A stretch of DNA of 64,000 nucleotides. It comes from Corynebacterium sp. CNJ-954. GTDB taxonomy: Bacteria > Actinomycetota > Actinomycetes > Mycobacteriales > Mycobacteriaceae. The number at the start of each line of letters is the position of its first letter. The first letter of the stretch is position 1. A model generated the notes under the pieces. It was not told the DNA's origin. It was given only the letters and a program-made list of their open reading frames with translations, and ran no database searches. Both the position numbers and the translations under genes were made by a program. Positions 43,006 through 51,899 of the stretch are shown here, piece after piece. Location: NCBI RefSeq assembly GCF_001942345.1, contig NZ_MKKI01000041.1, positions 1 through 64,000 on the forward strand. Reading direction: 5' to 3'.

Positions 43006-43654
43006 GCTCCAGCCACCGCACGGCCTCCGCACGGAAGGCCGCCACGTCCAGCGACGACACCCCTGCAGGGATCCCGCCGAGCCACTGTGCCTGGTGCGCC
43101 GACCGGAGCGCGTCGAGCGTCGTCGCCGTCGCAGTGTCGGGGTCAGCGGGGACGGAGCCGCCGACGACCCCGAGGCAGTCGACGCCGCGCCGTTCCAGGG
43201 CCTCGAGGGTGAGGGCGCAGTGGTTCAGGCTGCCCAGGAAGGTCGTCGTCACCACGGCCACCGGTGCGCCGAGCCGGACCGCGAGGTCGGCGAGGGTGTA
43301 GTCACCGAGACTGACCAGCAGTCCTCCGGCACCCTCGACGAGGACGACCCGGCCCGGGCCGTCCAGACCCCGCAGTGCATCCACGGTCTCATCCAGACCG
43401 GGCAGGACGACGCCCGCCCGTCGCGCGGCGGCGACTGGGGCCAGTGGTTCCGGGCAGGTGGCGAAGCAGTGTGTGTCGGTGATCCCCGTCAATGCGGTGA
43501 TCGTCTGCAGGTCGCCGTGTCCCGGAGGTTCACCGGTCTGCACGGGTTTCACCACGGTGACGGGATGTCCCGCCTCCTCCATGCAGACCGCCAGGGCCGC
43601 GGTGGCGATCGTTTTCCCGACGTCGGTGCCGGTGCCCGTGACCAGGAGGATCAT
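42992..43654 (-). CDS. bioD: Dethiobiotin synthetase
   Basis: A 220-residue P-loop enzyme, ATP-dependent carboxylation of DAPA to dethiobiotin. N-terminal VTGTGTDVGKTIATAAL is the Walker A; VVKPVQTGEPPG and VLVEGAGGLLVSL are family motifs. Its ATG overlaps the bioA stop (43651-43654, ATGA), so bioA-bioD are coupled. Confidence 0.94.
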   Translation of the reverse strand: MILLVTGTGTDVGKTIATAALAVCMEEAGHPVTVVKPVQTGEPPGHGDLQTITALTGITDTHCFATCPEPLAPVAAARRAGVVLPGLDETVDALRGLDGPGRVVLVEGAGGLLVSLGDYTLADLAVRLGAPVAVVTTTFLGSLNHCALTLEALERRGVDCLGVVGGSVPADPDTATATTLDALRSAHQAQWLGGIPAGVSSLDVAAFRAEAVRWLELPEL

Positions 43655-44979
43655 CGTGCCCCCACCGCCGCGCACATGGCGTCGGTGATCTGCCCGACCT
43701 CGTGGTCGGTGCAGGTGAACGGGGGCATGGTGTAGAGCAGTCGCCCGAAGGGACGCAGCCATACCCCACGTGCGACAAGGTCGGCGGTGACTGTCGCCGT
43801 GTCCACCGGGTCAGCCGTCTCGACCACACCGATCGCCCCCAGGACGCGGACGTCGGTGACGCCCGGTACGTCCTGTAACGGTGCCAGCCCGGTGCGCAGG
43901 AGGTCCGCGATCTGCGGCACCCGGTCGCGCCAGTACCCGGACTCCACCAGGTCCAGTGCCGCGAGAGAGACAGCACAGGCCAGTGGATTGCCCATGAATG
44001 TCGGGCCGTGCATCAGCGCTCCCCCGCCGGGGACGGAATCCACCGCGGCAGCCACACGGTCGGTGGACAGCGTGGCGGCGAAACTCATGAACCCACCGGT
44101 CAGCGCCTTACCCAGACAGAGAATGTCGGGGACGATGCCCGCAGCCGTGCTGACCAGCGCGTCACCGGTGCGTCCGAAGCCGGTGGCGATCTCGTCGAGG
44201 ATGAGCAGTGTCCCGGTGTCATCGCACAGGCGCCGCAGACCGGTCACCAACGCATGGTCGTGGAACCGCATCCCACCGGCACCCTGCACCACGGGCTCGG
44301 CGATGACCGCGGCAACGTCGTTCTCCTCGACAGTGGTGCGCATACGGTCGAGGTAGGCGTCGATGACGTCCGGAGCGCTGCCACGCGGCGGGGGCGCGGG
44401 GACGAACACCTGCGGGGTGAGTACACCGGTCCACAGTGCGTGCATGCCGCCGTCGGGATCACAGACGCCCATCGGCCCCTGTGTGTCCCCGTGATATCCA
44501 CCGCGCCAGGTCAAGAAACGGGTGCGTCCGGGACGTCCGACGCCCCGCTGGTACTGCAGCGCCATTTTCAGGGCGACCTCGACCGCGACTGACCCGGAGT
44601 CGGAGAAGAACACCGACGTCAGCGGGTCTCCCGCGAGGTCGGGACCGTGGGCGAAGACGGTGAGCCGTTCAGCGAGTTCTGCAGCCGGCCGGTGGGTCAG
44701 GCCGCCGAACATCACGTGGCTCATCCGGTCGATCTGCCGGTGGGCGGCGGCGCGGAGACGCGGGTGCCCGTGACCGTGAGAGGCCGCCCACCAGGAGCTC
44801 ATGCCGTCAATGACCTCGCGCCCGTCCGTCAGGTGCAACCGTGTGCCGGAGGCGGAAGCCACGGGAAGATTCTCGGCCGCCCCGTGTCGCGGGGCGTACG
44901 GGTGCCACACGTGCCGTCGGTCGGCCTCCACGACCCGGCAGGCGTCCCAGGTGTCCGTCAGGTGTTCTACACTATTCAC
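43651..44979 (-). CDS. bioA: Adenosylmethionine-8-amino-7-oxononanoate aminotransferase
   Basis: A 442-residue class III PLP aminotransferase. HVWHPYAP at the N-terminus, DGMSSWWAASHGHGHP (substrate site), ILDEIATGFGRTG (PLP Asp) and LCLGKALTGGFM (PLP Lys) are all typical of BioA. It converts KAPA to DAPA using SAM as amino donor. GTG 44979 lacks a Shine-Dalgarno sequence and lies just after TATAGCCT, so it may be leaderless. It is divergent from bioF. Confidence 0.94.
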   Translation of the reverse strand: MNSVEHLTDTWDACRVVEADRRHVWHPYAPRHGAAENLPVASASGTRLHLTDGREVIDGMSSWWAASHGHGHPRLRAAAHRQIDRMSHVMFGGLTHRPAAELAERLTVFAHGPDLAGDPLTSVFFSDSGSVAVEVALKMALQYQRGVGRPGRTRFLTWRGGYHGDTQGPMGVCDPDGGMHALWTGVLTPQVFVPAPPPRGSAPDVIDAYLDRMRTTVEENDVAAVIAEPVVQGAGGMRFHDHALVTGLRRLCDDTGTLLILDEIATGFGRTGDALVSTAAGIVPDILCLGKALTGGFMSFAATLSTDRVAAAVDSVPGGGALMHGPTFMGNPLACAVSLAALDLVESGYWRDRVPQIADLLRTGLAPLQDVPGVTDVRVLGAIGVVETADPVDTATVTADLVARGVWLRPFGRLLYTMPPFTCTDHEVGQITDAMCAAVGAR

Positions 44980-44984
44980 ACCAC

Positions 44985-45010
44985 CAGGCTATACACCGTT
45001 CAATTAAGGA
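44985..45010. promoter_or_regulatory. bioA/bioF divergent promoter region with candidate BioQ site
   Basis: The 37-bp gap between bioA and bioF contains, on the minus strand, TGAACGGTGTATAG (TGAAC-N3-GTATA), partly matching the corynebacterial BioQ consensus TGAAC-N3-GTTAC. It overlaps TATAGC and TATACA elements that could be the opposing -10s. AAGGAG at 45006-45011 is the bioF ribosome site. Confidence 0.35.
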
Positions 45011-45016
45011 GCCACC

Positions 45017-46203
45017 GTGACCTCCCCCACCCGTCTCCGGACCCACCTCGCCGAGCGGCTGCGGACCTGGCGCGGTGCAGGACTGGGTCGCTCCACCGTC
45101 GACCTCGCCAGCGGACAGCACCCCGTCGTCGACATCGACGGTGACCGGCGCCTGCTGTTCTCCTCCAGCAACTACCTGGGCCTCTCCCACCACCCCGCCG
45201 TGGTGGCGGCGGCAGTCGACGCCACCCGGACCTTCGGCACCGGTGCCGGTGGCTCACGGCTGACCACCGGCTCCACCACCCTGCACCGGCAGCTCGAGGA
45301 GGAGCTCGCCGACTGGCTGGGTTACCCGGACTGCGTCCTGTTCCCCACCGGCTACGCCGCGAACCTGTCGGCCCTGAGTGTCCTGGCGGACGACGCAGTC
45401 ACCGTCTTCTCCGACGAGCGCAACCACGCCAGCATCATCGACGGCTGCCGGTCGGCGAAGAGCGCAGGGGCGGAGGTACGCGTCTACCCGCACCGGGACA
45501 TGTGTGCGCTACGCGGACTGCTCGACGCGCGCAGCACACCGCACGGCCTCGTCGTCACGGACGGGGTGTTCTCCATGGACGGCACCGTGGCACCGGTCGC
45601 CGACCTCGTCCCGTTGGCCCGGGAGCACGGCTGCATGGTCCTGGTCGACGACGCCCACGGCATCGGCACCCTCGCCGACGGACGTGGCAGCGCCGCCCCC
45701 ACTCCCCTGCGCCGGACGTCCTGGTCGGCACGCTGAGCAAGGCACTGGCCGCCGAAGGCGGCTTCATCTGCGCCGACACCGTCATCTGCGAACTGCTGCG
45801 GAACCGGGCCCGCCCCTTCATCTACTCCACCGCCTCCCCCGCGCCGACAGTCGCCGCCGCACTGGCTGCCGTGCGACTGGTGCGCTCCGATCCCGGACTC
45901 GTCCGGCAGTTGCAGCATAACGTCCGTCGTCTCAGCACCGGGCTGGGGCTGGCGGGCGTCGCAGATACCCCGATCATCCCTGTACCTGTCGGCGACGAGC
46001 GGGCGGCCATGGCTCTGGCGGACGAACTGCGCCGGGAGGGATTCCACGTTCCCGCGATCCGCTACCCCACCGTGCCGCGCGGCCGGGCGATACTGCGCGT
46101 GACAGTCATGGCGACACACACCGACGCGCAGATCGACGCGCTGTTGAATGTCCTCACTGCTGACCGACGGAGAAGCCACGGAGATGAGAGGGCCGTCGGA
46201 TGA
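45017..46203 (+). pseudogene. bioF: 8-amino-7-oxononanoate synthase, frameshifted
   Basis: The first frame (45017 to about 45708) gives a typical BioF: SSSNYLGLSHHP, GTGAGGSRLTTG, DERNHASIIDGCR, DGVFSMDGT and VDDAHGIGTL. It then stops at 45736. The rest, from DVLVGTLSKALAAEGGF (the PLP Lys), is in a different frame to 46203. Restoring one C in the CCCC run near 45706-45710 joins both into about 395 residues. GTG 45017 follows AAGGAG. With the lesion, KAPA synthesis from this copy would fail; an indel error is equally possible. Confidence 0.85.
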
Positions 46204-46210
46204 GCGTCGG

Positions 46211-47971
46211 TCATGCAGAGTCGGTCCGCTTCCACGCGTTCCACAGGCTGGCGTACATGCCGTTGGCAGCGACCAGGTCAGTGTGAGTCCCCTCCTCGAG
46301 GATGCGCCCCTCATCCATCACCACGATTCGGTCGCAGGTCACTGCCTGGGAGAGCCGGTGCGCGATCACTACCGCTGTCCGGTCGGCGAGGACAGCGGCG
46401 GCTGCGCGGTCGAGCTGACCGGCATGAGAAGAGCCTGCCTCCGCGGTAGCCTCGTCGAGGATCGCCAGGTCCGGCGCAGCGAGCAGTAGCCGGGTGATCG
46501 CAATCTGCTGTGCCCGGGCATCGGTCAGCGGGTAACCACCTGCCCCCACCATTGTGCCCAGCCCGTCCGGCAACTCGCCAAGGAGAGCATCCGCTCCGGT
46601 GGTGATCAGAGCGCCTTGAACCGCGTCGTCGGTAGCGTCCGGCGCAGCGAGAGTGAGATTCTCCCGCAACGTCCCCTCGAAAACATGCACTTCCTGGGAG
46701 ACCACCACAGTCCGGGCGGGACGGGACACGCTCCCGGAGTCCGGCAGTCGTATACCCGCCAGCACAGCGGCGAGCGTCGTCTTGCCCGCACCGGATGCCC
46801 CAACGACCGCCAGATGCTCGCCCGCGGAGATGTCGAGGGTGATGTCGGTGAGGGCCCGTGTGCCGTCGTCGTAGTCGAAGGTGAGGTTACGGACATGGAC
46901 GTTGCCGACTGAACAGGAGTCGTCTCCCGGTACGTCGGAGTCTTCCGGGATCGTGATAACTCCGACTATACGATTCAGTGACGCGAGAGCAGACTGGAGA
47001 GTGTCGAAGACGAAGAGCAGCGAGTTGACGGGATCGAGCAGACGCAGCACCAGCCGCATCGCCGTGGTGGCACCACCGACGGTCGAGATCCCGTGGTCGA
47101 TCAACACGAACCCGACGACGAGTACGGCGACTAGGCTCAGACATTCACCGATGTTGAGCCGAGCGGCAAGCATGGACTGCACCGTCCTCGCCCTGAGCCC
47201 TTTAACAGTGACGATCCAGGAATCCGACATGACTGCCCGGTGACGGCGGTCAGCGAGACCGAAACCGAGCACAGTGGCATAACCGCGTTGCGATTCGAGG
47301 AGGTGCTGCGCCCGAGAACTCATCGCTGTACGTTCCGCCTGGTACACGCCCGGACCCGTCCGCAGATACCAGCGCATCGCCACGACGTAGACGGGTAGAG
47401 CGACAAGGAATGCGACAGCATAGGACCATTCCAGGCCGGCGAGCCCGACGAGGGAGACAATGATGGTGAACGTGGTGACGGTAAGAGCAGGGATGACTGC
47501 GGGGGCGGCATCCGCAACGGCGGTGACATCGTCACTGGACCGCGAGATGAGGTCACCGGTGCCCGCGCGTTCCACGGTGTGCTGTGGCAGTGACATGCCG
47601 CGACTGACGAGACGTTCGCGTAGTTCAGCGAGCATGGTCTGGTAGACGCGGGTAGCGGTCACCACGGTCACCGCACCCCCGGCGGCACCGAGCACCGCGG
47701 AGACGACCATGACACCCATGACGAGAAGCACCGTGGCGAGGTCGGCGGTCCCCTCTCGCACCCGGTCGACGAGCATACCGATGGCAACCGGAGGGACCAG
47801 GGCAACGGCGGAGCTGAGGATGCCGAGGGCGACCCCGGCGGCAAGACGGAGTCGATGCCCGTGGCTGAGCCGCCAGATCTCCCGACCGGTCCCGCGCCAG
47901 TCGGCGACCGGGAGGCCTGGGGATGGTGAGGTGGGGGAGGCTGAAGAAGCCGAGGACGTTGAAGTGGTCAT
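46211..47971 (-). CDS. Exporter-fold ABC half-transporter with catalytic Walker motifs (siderophore locus, subunit B)
   Basis: A 586-residue protein with an N-terminal six-helix type-IV (exporter-fold) membrane domain (about 40-330) and a C-terminal ATPase. Walker A (GASGAGKTT, about 391-399), Q-loop (VVSQEVHVF), Walker B with catalytic Glu (LAILDEATA) and H-loop (IAHRLS) are intact. The signature LSGGQ is replaced by LTDARAQQ. Its ATG overlaps the stop of the partner gene (ATGA, 47968-47971), so the two form a heterodimer. Context suggests an IrtAB-like siderophore importer; a true exporter is the alternative. Confidence 0.88.
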   Translation of the reverse strand: MTTSTSSASSASPTSPSPGLPVADWRGTGREIWRLSHGHRLRLAAGVALGILSSAVALVPPVAIGMLVDRVREGTADLATVLLVMGVMVVSAVLGAAGGAVTVVTATRVYQTMLAELRERLVSRGMSLPQHTVERAGTGDLISRSSDDVTAVADAAPAVIPALTVTTFTIIVSLVGLAGLEWSYAVAFLVALPVYVVAMRWYLRTGPGVYQAERTAMSSRAQHLLESQRGYATVLGFGLADRRHRAVMSDSWIVTVKGLRARTVQSMLAARLNIGECLSLVAVLVVGFVLIDHGISTVGGATTAMRLVLRLLDPVNSLLFVFDTLQSALASLNRIVGVITIPEDSDVPGDDSCSVGNVHVRNLTFDYDDGTRALTDITLDISAGEHLAVVGASGAGKTTLAAVLAGIRLPDSGSVSRPARTVVVSQEVHVFEGTLRENLTLAAPDATDDAVQGALITTGADALLGELPDGLGTMVGAGGYPLTDARAQQIAITRLLLAAPDLAILDEATAEAGSSHAGQLDRAAAAVLADRTAVVIAHRLSQAVTCDRIVVMDEGRILEEGTHTDLVAANGMYASLWNAWKRTDSA

Positions 47972-49725
47972 GCCGTCCTCCTCTCGGTCTCCGCTGTCAG
48001 GTCGACCACCCGGTCGCACTCGTCGAGGAGTACCGGGGACGAGGCGATGAGGAGGGTGGACCGGCCGGCCCGGGCAGCTTTCAGCCGGCCAGCGATGAGG
48101 TGTTCTGTGACCGAATCAACGGCGGTTGTGGGGTCGTGCAGGACGAGGACCGGGGCATCGGCGGCCAGTGCGCGGGCGAGTGCGACGCGCTGTTGCTGAC
48201 CACCGGAGAGCCTGTTTCCGCCTTCCCCAACAAAGACCTCCGGGTCTGCGAAATCCTCACAACACGCGGCACGGAGGGCCGTCGCCACAAGCTCCGTCGG
48301 GCAGGACGTGTCAGCGGCGATGTTGTCGTGCACGGTACCGCCGAACAACGTGGTCCGGTGCGGAGCCACGGTGACAAGCCGACGGTAGTCCGGTGCAGTG
48401 AGATCGTCCGCGGGGACGCCGGAGACCCGCACCTCGTCTCTCCCCCACGGGCTGAGCAGTGTTTCCGCAAGATGGGCCGCGGTCCGGTCGTCGGCACGCA
48501 CCCCCACCAGCTCGCGCTGCCGGAGGGTAACCGTCCCTCTTGCCCGTTTCCCCGGCACGGTTACCTCGAGTGCAGGCAGACCGTGGGCTCCGACGGGAAC
48601 CACGGCTCGACCGGGCCCGGCACTGCCCTCTCCTGCTTTCAGCAGAACCTCCAGAATCCGGCTGGAGGACGCCCGCGCACTGGCGTAGTTCGGAATGGAG
48701 CCGTTGGCGATCGTCTCGATATGTGGGAGCAGTGCCTGAGTCAGGCCGACGACCGCGATGAACCCACCGATGCTGATTCGACCGTCGACTGCCAGCCATC
48801 CGGCCAAGCCCATGACAAAGGCCACGAAAATCCCGCTCACCGCACCGGAGGTGACGAGGAACCTCCCGAGCAGCCCCGCATTACGCTTCGCGCCGATGAG
48901 GGTCTGCTGGCTGGCGGAGCGGTAGCGTGATGCGACCTCGTCTTCGGCCCTGATACCTTTGACCACCCTGTACCCGGCGACGAGGTCAGTGGCCCTGCCG
49001 ACGGTTGCGGCGAGCAGGCCCTGGTACACGCGGGTGTCCCGCGAATAGCGTTCACTGAGACGGCCCATCAGCCAGACGGCGAGGGGCGCACCACAGAGCA
49101 CGACCACTCCGAGCAGCCAATGAGCAGATAGCAGAGACACGGCGATGAAGACGATCGCCGCGATGCGCGATACGGGGGTGATGAGAAGTTGTCCGGCGTT
49201 CGCCAGTCGGGTGACGTCATTCGTCATTACCGAGACGATGCTGCCCTCCGGTGCCTCGGAAACACCACCAGTCGGGTGCAGGACGGCGCGGGAAAGGGTG
49301 CTGCGCAGGCGGTACTGTAGGAGTTGCAGTACGTACGCATTCAGCCGGAGCGAGAACCGTGCCGCTGTGGTCAGCACGACATAGAGACCGACGAGAACAC
49401 CGGTCCACAGCACAAGCTGTCCGGCGTCCACGCTCCCCAGTGCCCGGTCGATGGCGATCCCCATGACGACCGGTACCGCAGATTCCCCCACCTGCCACAG
49501 CACGGCGAAGAACATCGCCGGGACTGTGACGCGGGGCAGGGAGAAGATCACCTGCGCCAGGAATTTGCCTGAGGTGGTCTGTCGTGAGGTTTCAAACGGG
49601 GTGGTGCCGGTCGGTTCAGCCGGGTCAGTGAGGAACACCGGCATCCAGCGGGTGAATACTCCACGGTTGAGACCTGAGGGATCGGAGTGGTCAGCCAGCC
49701 TAACGCGGTTCCGTGTTGTGCCCAT
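47968..49725 (-). CDS. Exporter-fold ABC half-transporter with degenerate ATP site (siderophore locus, subunit A)
   Basis: A 585-residue half-transporter with an N-terminal six-helix domain (about 45-340). In its ATPase, Walker A is lost (ELVGVRADDRTA), the Q-loop Gln is missing (TVAPHRTTLF), the Walker B Glu is Pro (VLHDPTTAVD) and the H-loop His is missing (LIASSPVLL). The signature LSGGQQQR is perfect. Thus it can supply only the signature half of the composite site completed by subunit B. It begins 8 nt after the upstream lipoprotein gene. Confidence 0.88.
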   Translation of the reverse strand: MGTTRNRVRLADHSDPSGLNRGVFTRWMPVFLTDPAEPTGTTPFETSRQTTSGKFLAQVIFSLPRVTVPAMFFAVLWQVGESAVPVVMGIAIDRALGSVDAGQLVLWTGVLVGLYVVLTTAARFSLRLNAYVLQLLQYRLRSTLSRAVLHPTGGVSEAPEGSIVSVMTNDVTRLANAGQLLITPVSRIAAIVFIAVSLLSAHWLLGVVVLCGAPLAVWLMGRLSERYSRDTRVYQGLLAATVGRATDLVAGYRVVKGIRAEDEVASRYRSASQQTLIGAKRNAGLLGRFLVTSGAVSGIFVAFVMGLAGWLAVDGRISIGGFIAVVGLTQALLPHIETIANGSIPNYASARASSSRILEVLLKAGEGSAGPGRAVVPVGAHGLPALEVTVPGKRARGTVTLRQRELVGVRADDRTAAHLAETLLSPWGRDEVRVSGVPADDLTAPDYRRLVTVAPHRTTLFGGTVHDNIAADTSCPTELVATALRAACCEDFADPEVFVGEGGNRLSGGQQQRVALARALAADAPVLVLHDPTTAVDSVTEHLIAGRLKAARAGRSTLLIASSPVLLDECDRVVDLTAETERRTA

Positions 49726-49733
49726 ACGTCGGC

Positions 49734-50744
49734 TTATCTTTCATCAGTCAGTTGTTCAAGTGCCTTCTTGAGGGACTTCATGTTTCCCAGCTGGTCATCG
49801 TAGGTGACACCCTGGTTGCACTGGACTCCGAATGCCTTATTGTCAATGACTTGAGGCAGGGACCTCCAGAGGGCATCATCCAGAACTGGAGCGAACTCGG
49901 GCTTGACCTTACCGTCCGGCCCCAGCGGATAGATGAGGACATCTGAATCCTTGACGGTGTCATGGAGCGTTTCAATTGACTGTGAAGCTCCCGGACCATC
50001 CTCGCCGTCCGGTGACGTCGGAACAATATTCAGTCCTGCGTCACTGGCATATGCGGAACAGTATGAATGAGCGTACTCGACCGCGAATTCACCACCTGTG
50101 GACCCTGACCAGCTGTTCAGAAAGGTGAAGTCCGTGGATTCGAGAAGATCGCCGAACTCGCTCTGAACATCATCTACCAGCGCACTGTACTCAGATTTAG
50201 CCTCGTTGAAGTTGTCGAGCTCATCGACTGCATCAGCAAGCCGTTCTGACTGCGCCTGCCACTCTGACATGTTTGTTTCAGAGAAAACGGTCGGAGCAAT
50301 GGACTGCAGCCGGCCCTCATCGTACGAATCGCCGGACAGAACATGTTCAGGCTCGTTGACGACAATGAGATCAGGCTCCAGACTGGCTATCTTATCGTAG
50401 TTCACTTCCTCGCCCAGATCTTCTGCTTCATCATTTGCTTTCTTCTGTTCTTCAGAAAGCCAACTATATTGCGAAGGCGTTGCTTTCGGCCCCAGACCAA
50501 CTGGTCGAACTCCCAGATCAAGATAGGTCTGGGCCGAACCTAACGCAACGATCCTCTGCGGGTGCACTGGAATCTCGACGGTTCCGTTGAATGCTTCGAA
50601 TTCCCGTATCGCACCATCCTGTGACCCCAGGGTAGAACCCCCGGAATCGTCTCCGTCGCTACTGCAGGCACCGAGAACTAACACCCCACTCATTAGGGTG
50701 GCAGCCACAGCGGCCCGCCGTCGCTTCGCACATCTAAAATTCAT
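49734..50744 (-). CDS. Iron-siderophore ABC transporter substrate-binding lipoprotein 1
   Basis: A 336-residue class III (FepB/FhuD-like) solute-binding protein. Signal peptide with lipobox LVLGAC; PQRIVALGSAQTYLDLGVRPVG opens the first lobe, and KIASLEPDLIVV is typical of siderophore binders; a long helix joins the lobes. Its coding sequence is visibly more AT-rich than the rest of the window. It is separated from the upstream lipoprotein gene by 71 bp with a small hairpin, and lies 8 nt before the ABC gene. Confidence 0.87.
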   Translation of the reverse strand: MNFRCAKRRRAAVAATLMSGVLVLGACSSDGDDSGGSTLGSQDGAIREFEAFNGTVEIPVHPQRIVALGSAQTYLDLGVRPVGLGPKATPSQYSWLSEEQKKANDEAEDLGEEVNYDKIASLEPDLIVVNEPEHVLSGDSYDEGRLQSIAPTVFSETNMSEWQAQSERLADAVDELDNFNEAKSEYSALVDDVQSEFGDLLESTDFTFLNSWSGSTGGEFAVEYAHSYCSAYASDAGLNIVPTSPDGEDGPGASQSIETLHDTVKDSDVLIYPLGPDGKVKPEFAPVLDDALWRSLPQVIDNKAFGVQCNQGVTYDDQLGNMKSLKKALEQLTDER

Positions 50745-50760
50745 AATATGACCTTTCTCT

Positions 50761-50777
50761 GGTCCCCCTCAGGGACC
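50761..50777 (-). other. Intercistronic hairpin between the two lipoprotein genes
   Basis: GGTCCC/GGGACC, 6-bp perfect stem with a 5-nt loop and no T-run. It may stabilise the upstream mRNA segment or reduce read-through. Confidence 0.4.
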
Positions 50778-50815
50778 GAAACATCCATCGAAATCGCGGG
50801 ACTGGTGCCCGTCAG

Positions 50816-51856
50816 TTATTCCGCACCCACGGTGATCTTCTTCAGCTGCGGCATGATCTTCGGTAGGACCCATTCGAGTGCCGCGGGGCGGACGGCACCG
50901 ATGGCGTTGGCGATGTCAGTGTCGACCACGAGGACGGCGTCGTTCTTCACCGCCGGCAGCTCGCCATACCCGGGGTGACCCTCAAGCTTCTGACGGTCCT
51001 CCTCGGTACTGTATTGGCCGCCACGCTCGATAAACACGTCAGCATTCAGTTCCGAGATATTCTCGAAGGAGACCTTCTTGAAGTCGTCCTGCTTCGTTCC
51101 GGTGTTCTCCATGCCGAGGATGTGAAGCAGTTGGCCGTCCTCCGGCGGGAATAGGGAGACCGTGGAATCACCCCCCACCAAGAACTCGTTGTAGGTCGCG
51201 CCCTGCAGGTTGCTGAGCTGTTCCCTGGTGTCGGCGAGCTGTGCCTCCGTTTCGGCGATAACGTCCTCTGCCTTGTCCTCTTTGCCGACGAGGGTGCCGA
51301 GGGTGGTGATGTTCTGCTGCCAGGTGACGCTGTTGATATCCTTCGGGGCGTAGGTCGGGGCGATTTCAGAGAGCTTGTCGTAGATGTCCTCGTCGACGGA
51401 GTCCAGGATGATGAGATCCGGATCGGCGAGGGAGACTGCCTCTGGGTCCGGCTTCCAGTCAGCATCGATCATCGTCGCATCGAACTCGGAGTACAGGCCC
51501 TCCATCCAAGGGCTGGCTTTCAGGAAGTCCTCCTCACCGCCGCTGCTGCTGTAACCGAACACCGGCTTTTCCCCCAACGCTGCCAGCGAGTCGACGGAGC
51601 GGTAACTACTCACCACCACGATATTCTCCGGCTTCTCCTCGACGGTGACGTCCCCGTACGCACCGATGACAGTCACCGGGAAGGCGGCGTCAGAGGACGA
51701 CGAGGACGCTGAAGTGGAGTTCGCGGCGGAATCTGATGAGGAGTCCGAGGCAGCATTGTCGTTGTCGTCGCCGCCACAGGCGCTGAGCACCAGGCCCGCG
51801 CTGACGAGGGTGGCGGCGATCGCTGTCCCCCGCCGCTTCAGGATATTGAGGTTCAC
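50816..51856 (-). CDS. Iron-siderophore ABC transporter substrate-binding lipoprotein 2
   Basis: A 346-residue solute-binding lipoprotein: lipobox LVLSAC, a Ser/Asp-rich linker (about 28-58), then KPENIVVVSSYRSVDSLAALGEKPVFG and SLADPDLIILDS, typical of class III binders for siderophores. It is clearly different from lipoprotein 1, so the operon may take up two ligands or two forms of one. GTG 51856 is the start; the 36-bp gap upstream contains three 11-bp tandem repeats. Confidence 0.87.
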   Translation of the reverse strand: MNLNILKRRGTAIAATLVSAGLVLSACGGDDNDNAASDSSSDSAANSTSASSSSSDAAFPVTVIGAYGDVTVEEKPENIVVVSSYRSVDSLAALGEKPVFGYSSSGGEEDFLKASPWMEGLYSEFDATMIDADWKPDPEAVSLADPDLIILDSVDEDIYDKLSEIAPTYAPKDINSVTWQQNITTLGTLVGKEDKAEDVIAETEAQLADTREQLSNLQGATYNEFLVGGDSTVSLFPPEDGQLLHILGMENTGTKQDDFKKVSFENISELNADVFIERGGQYSTEEDRQKLEGHPGYGELPAVKNDAVLVVDTDIANAIGAVRPAALEWVLPKIMPQLKKITVGAE

Positions 51857-51866
51857 GGTTGTCTCT

Positions 51867-51899
51867 TTCGTTGGTGGTTCGTTGGTGGTTCGTCAGTGG
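51867..51899. repeat. Three 11-bp tandem repeats
   Basis: TTCGTTGGTGG twice, then TTCGTCAGTGG, in direct tandem, between the SIP-fusion gene (covering its stop codon) and lipoprotein gene 2. Confidence 0.7.

Noticed and set aside
46211..49725. ABC pair as CydDC-type or multidrug exporter
   Set aside because: Exporter fold alone would allow this, but the operon with SIP reductase, two siderophore-binding lipoproteins and iron boxes fits siderophore handling better.
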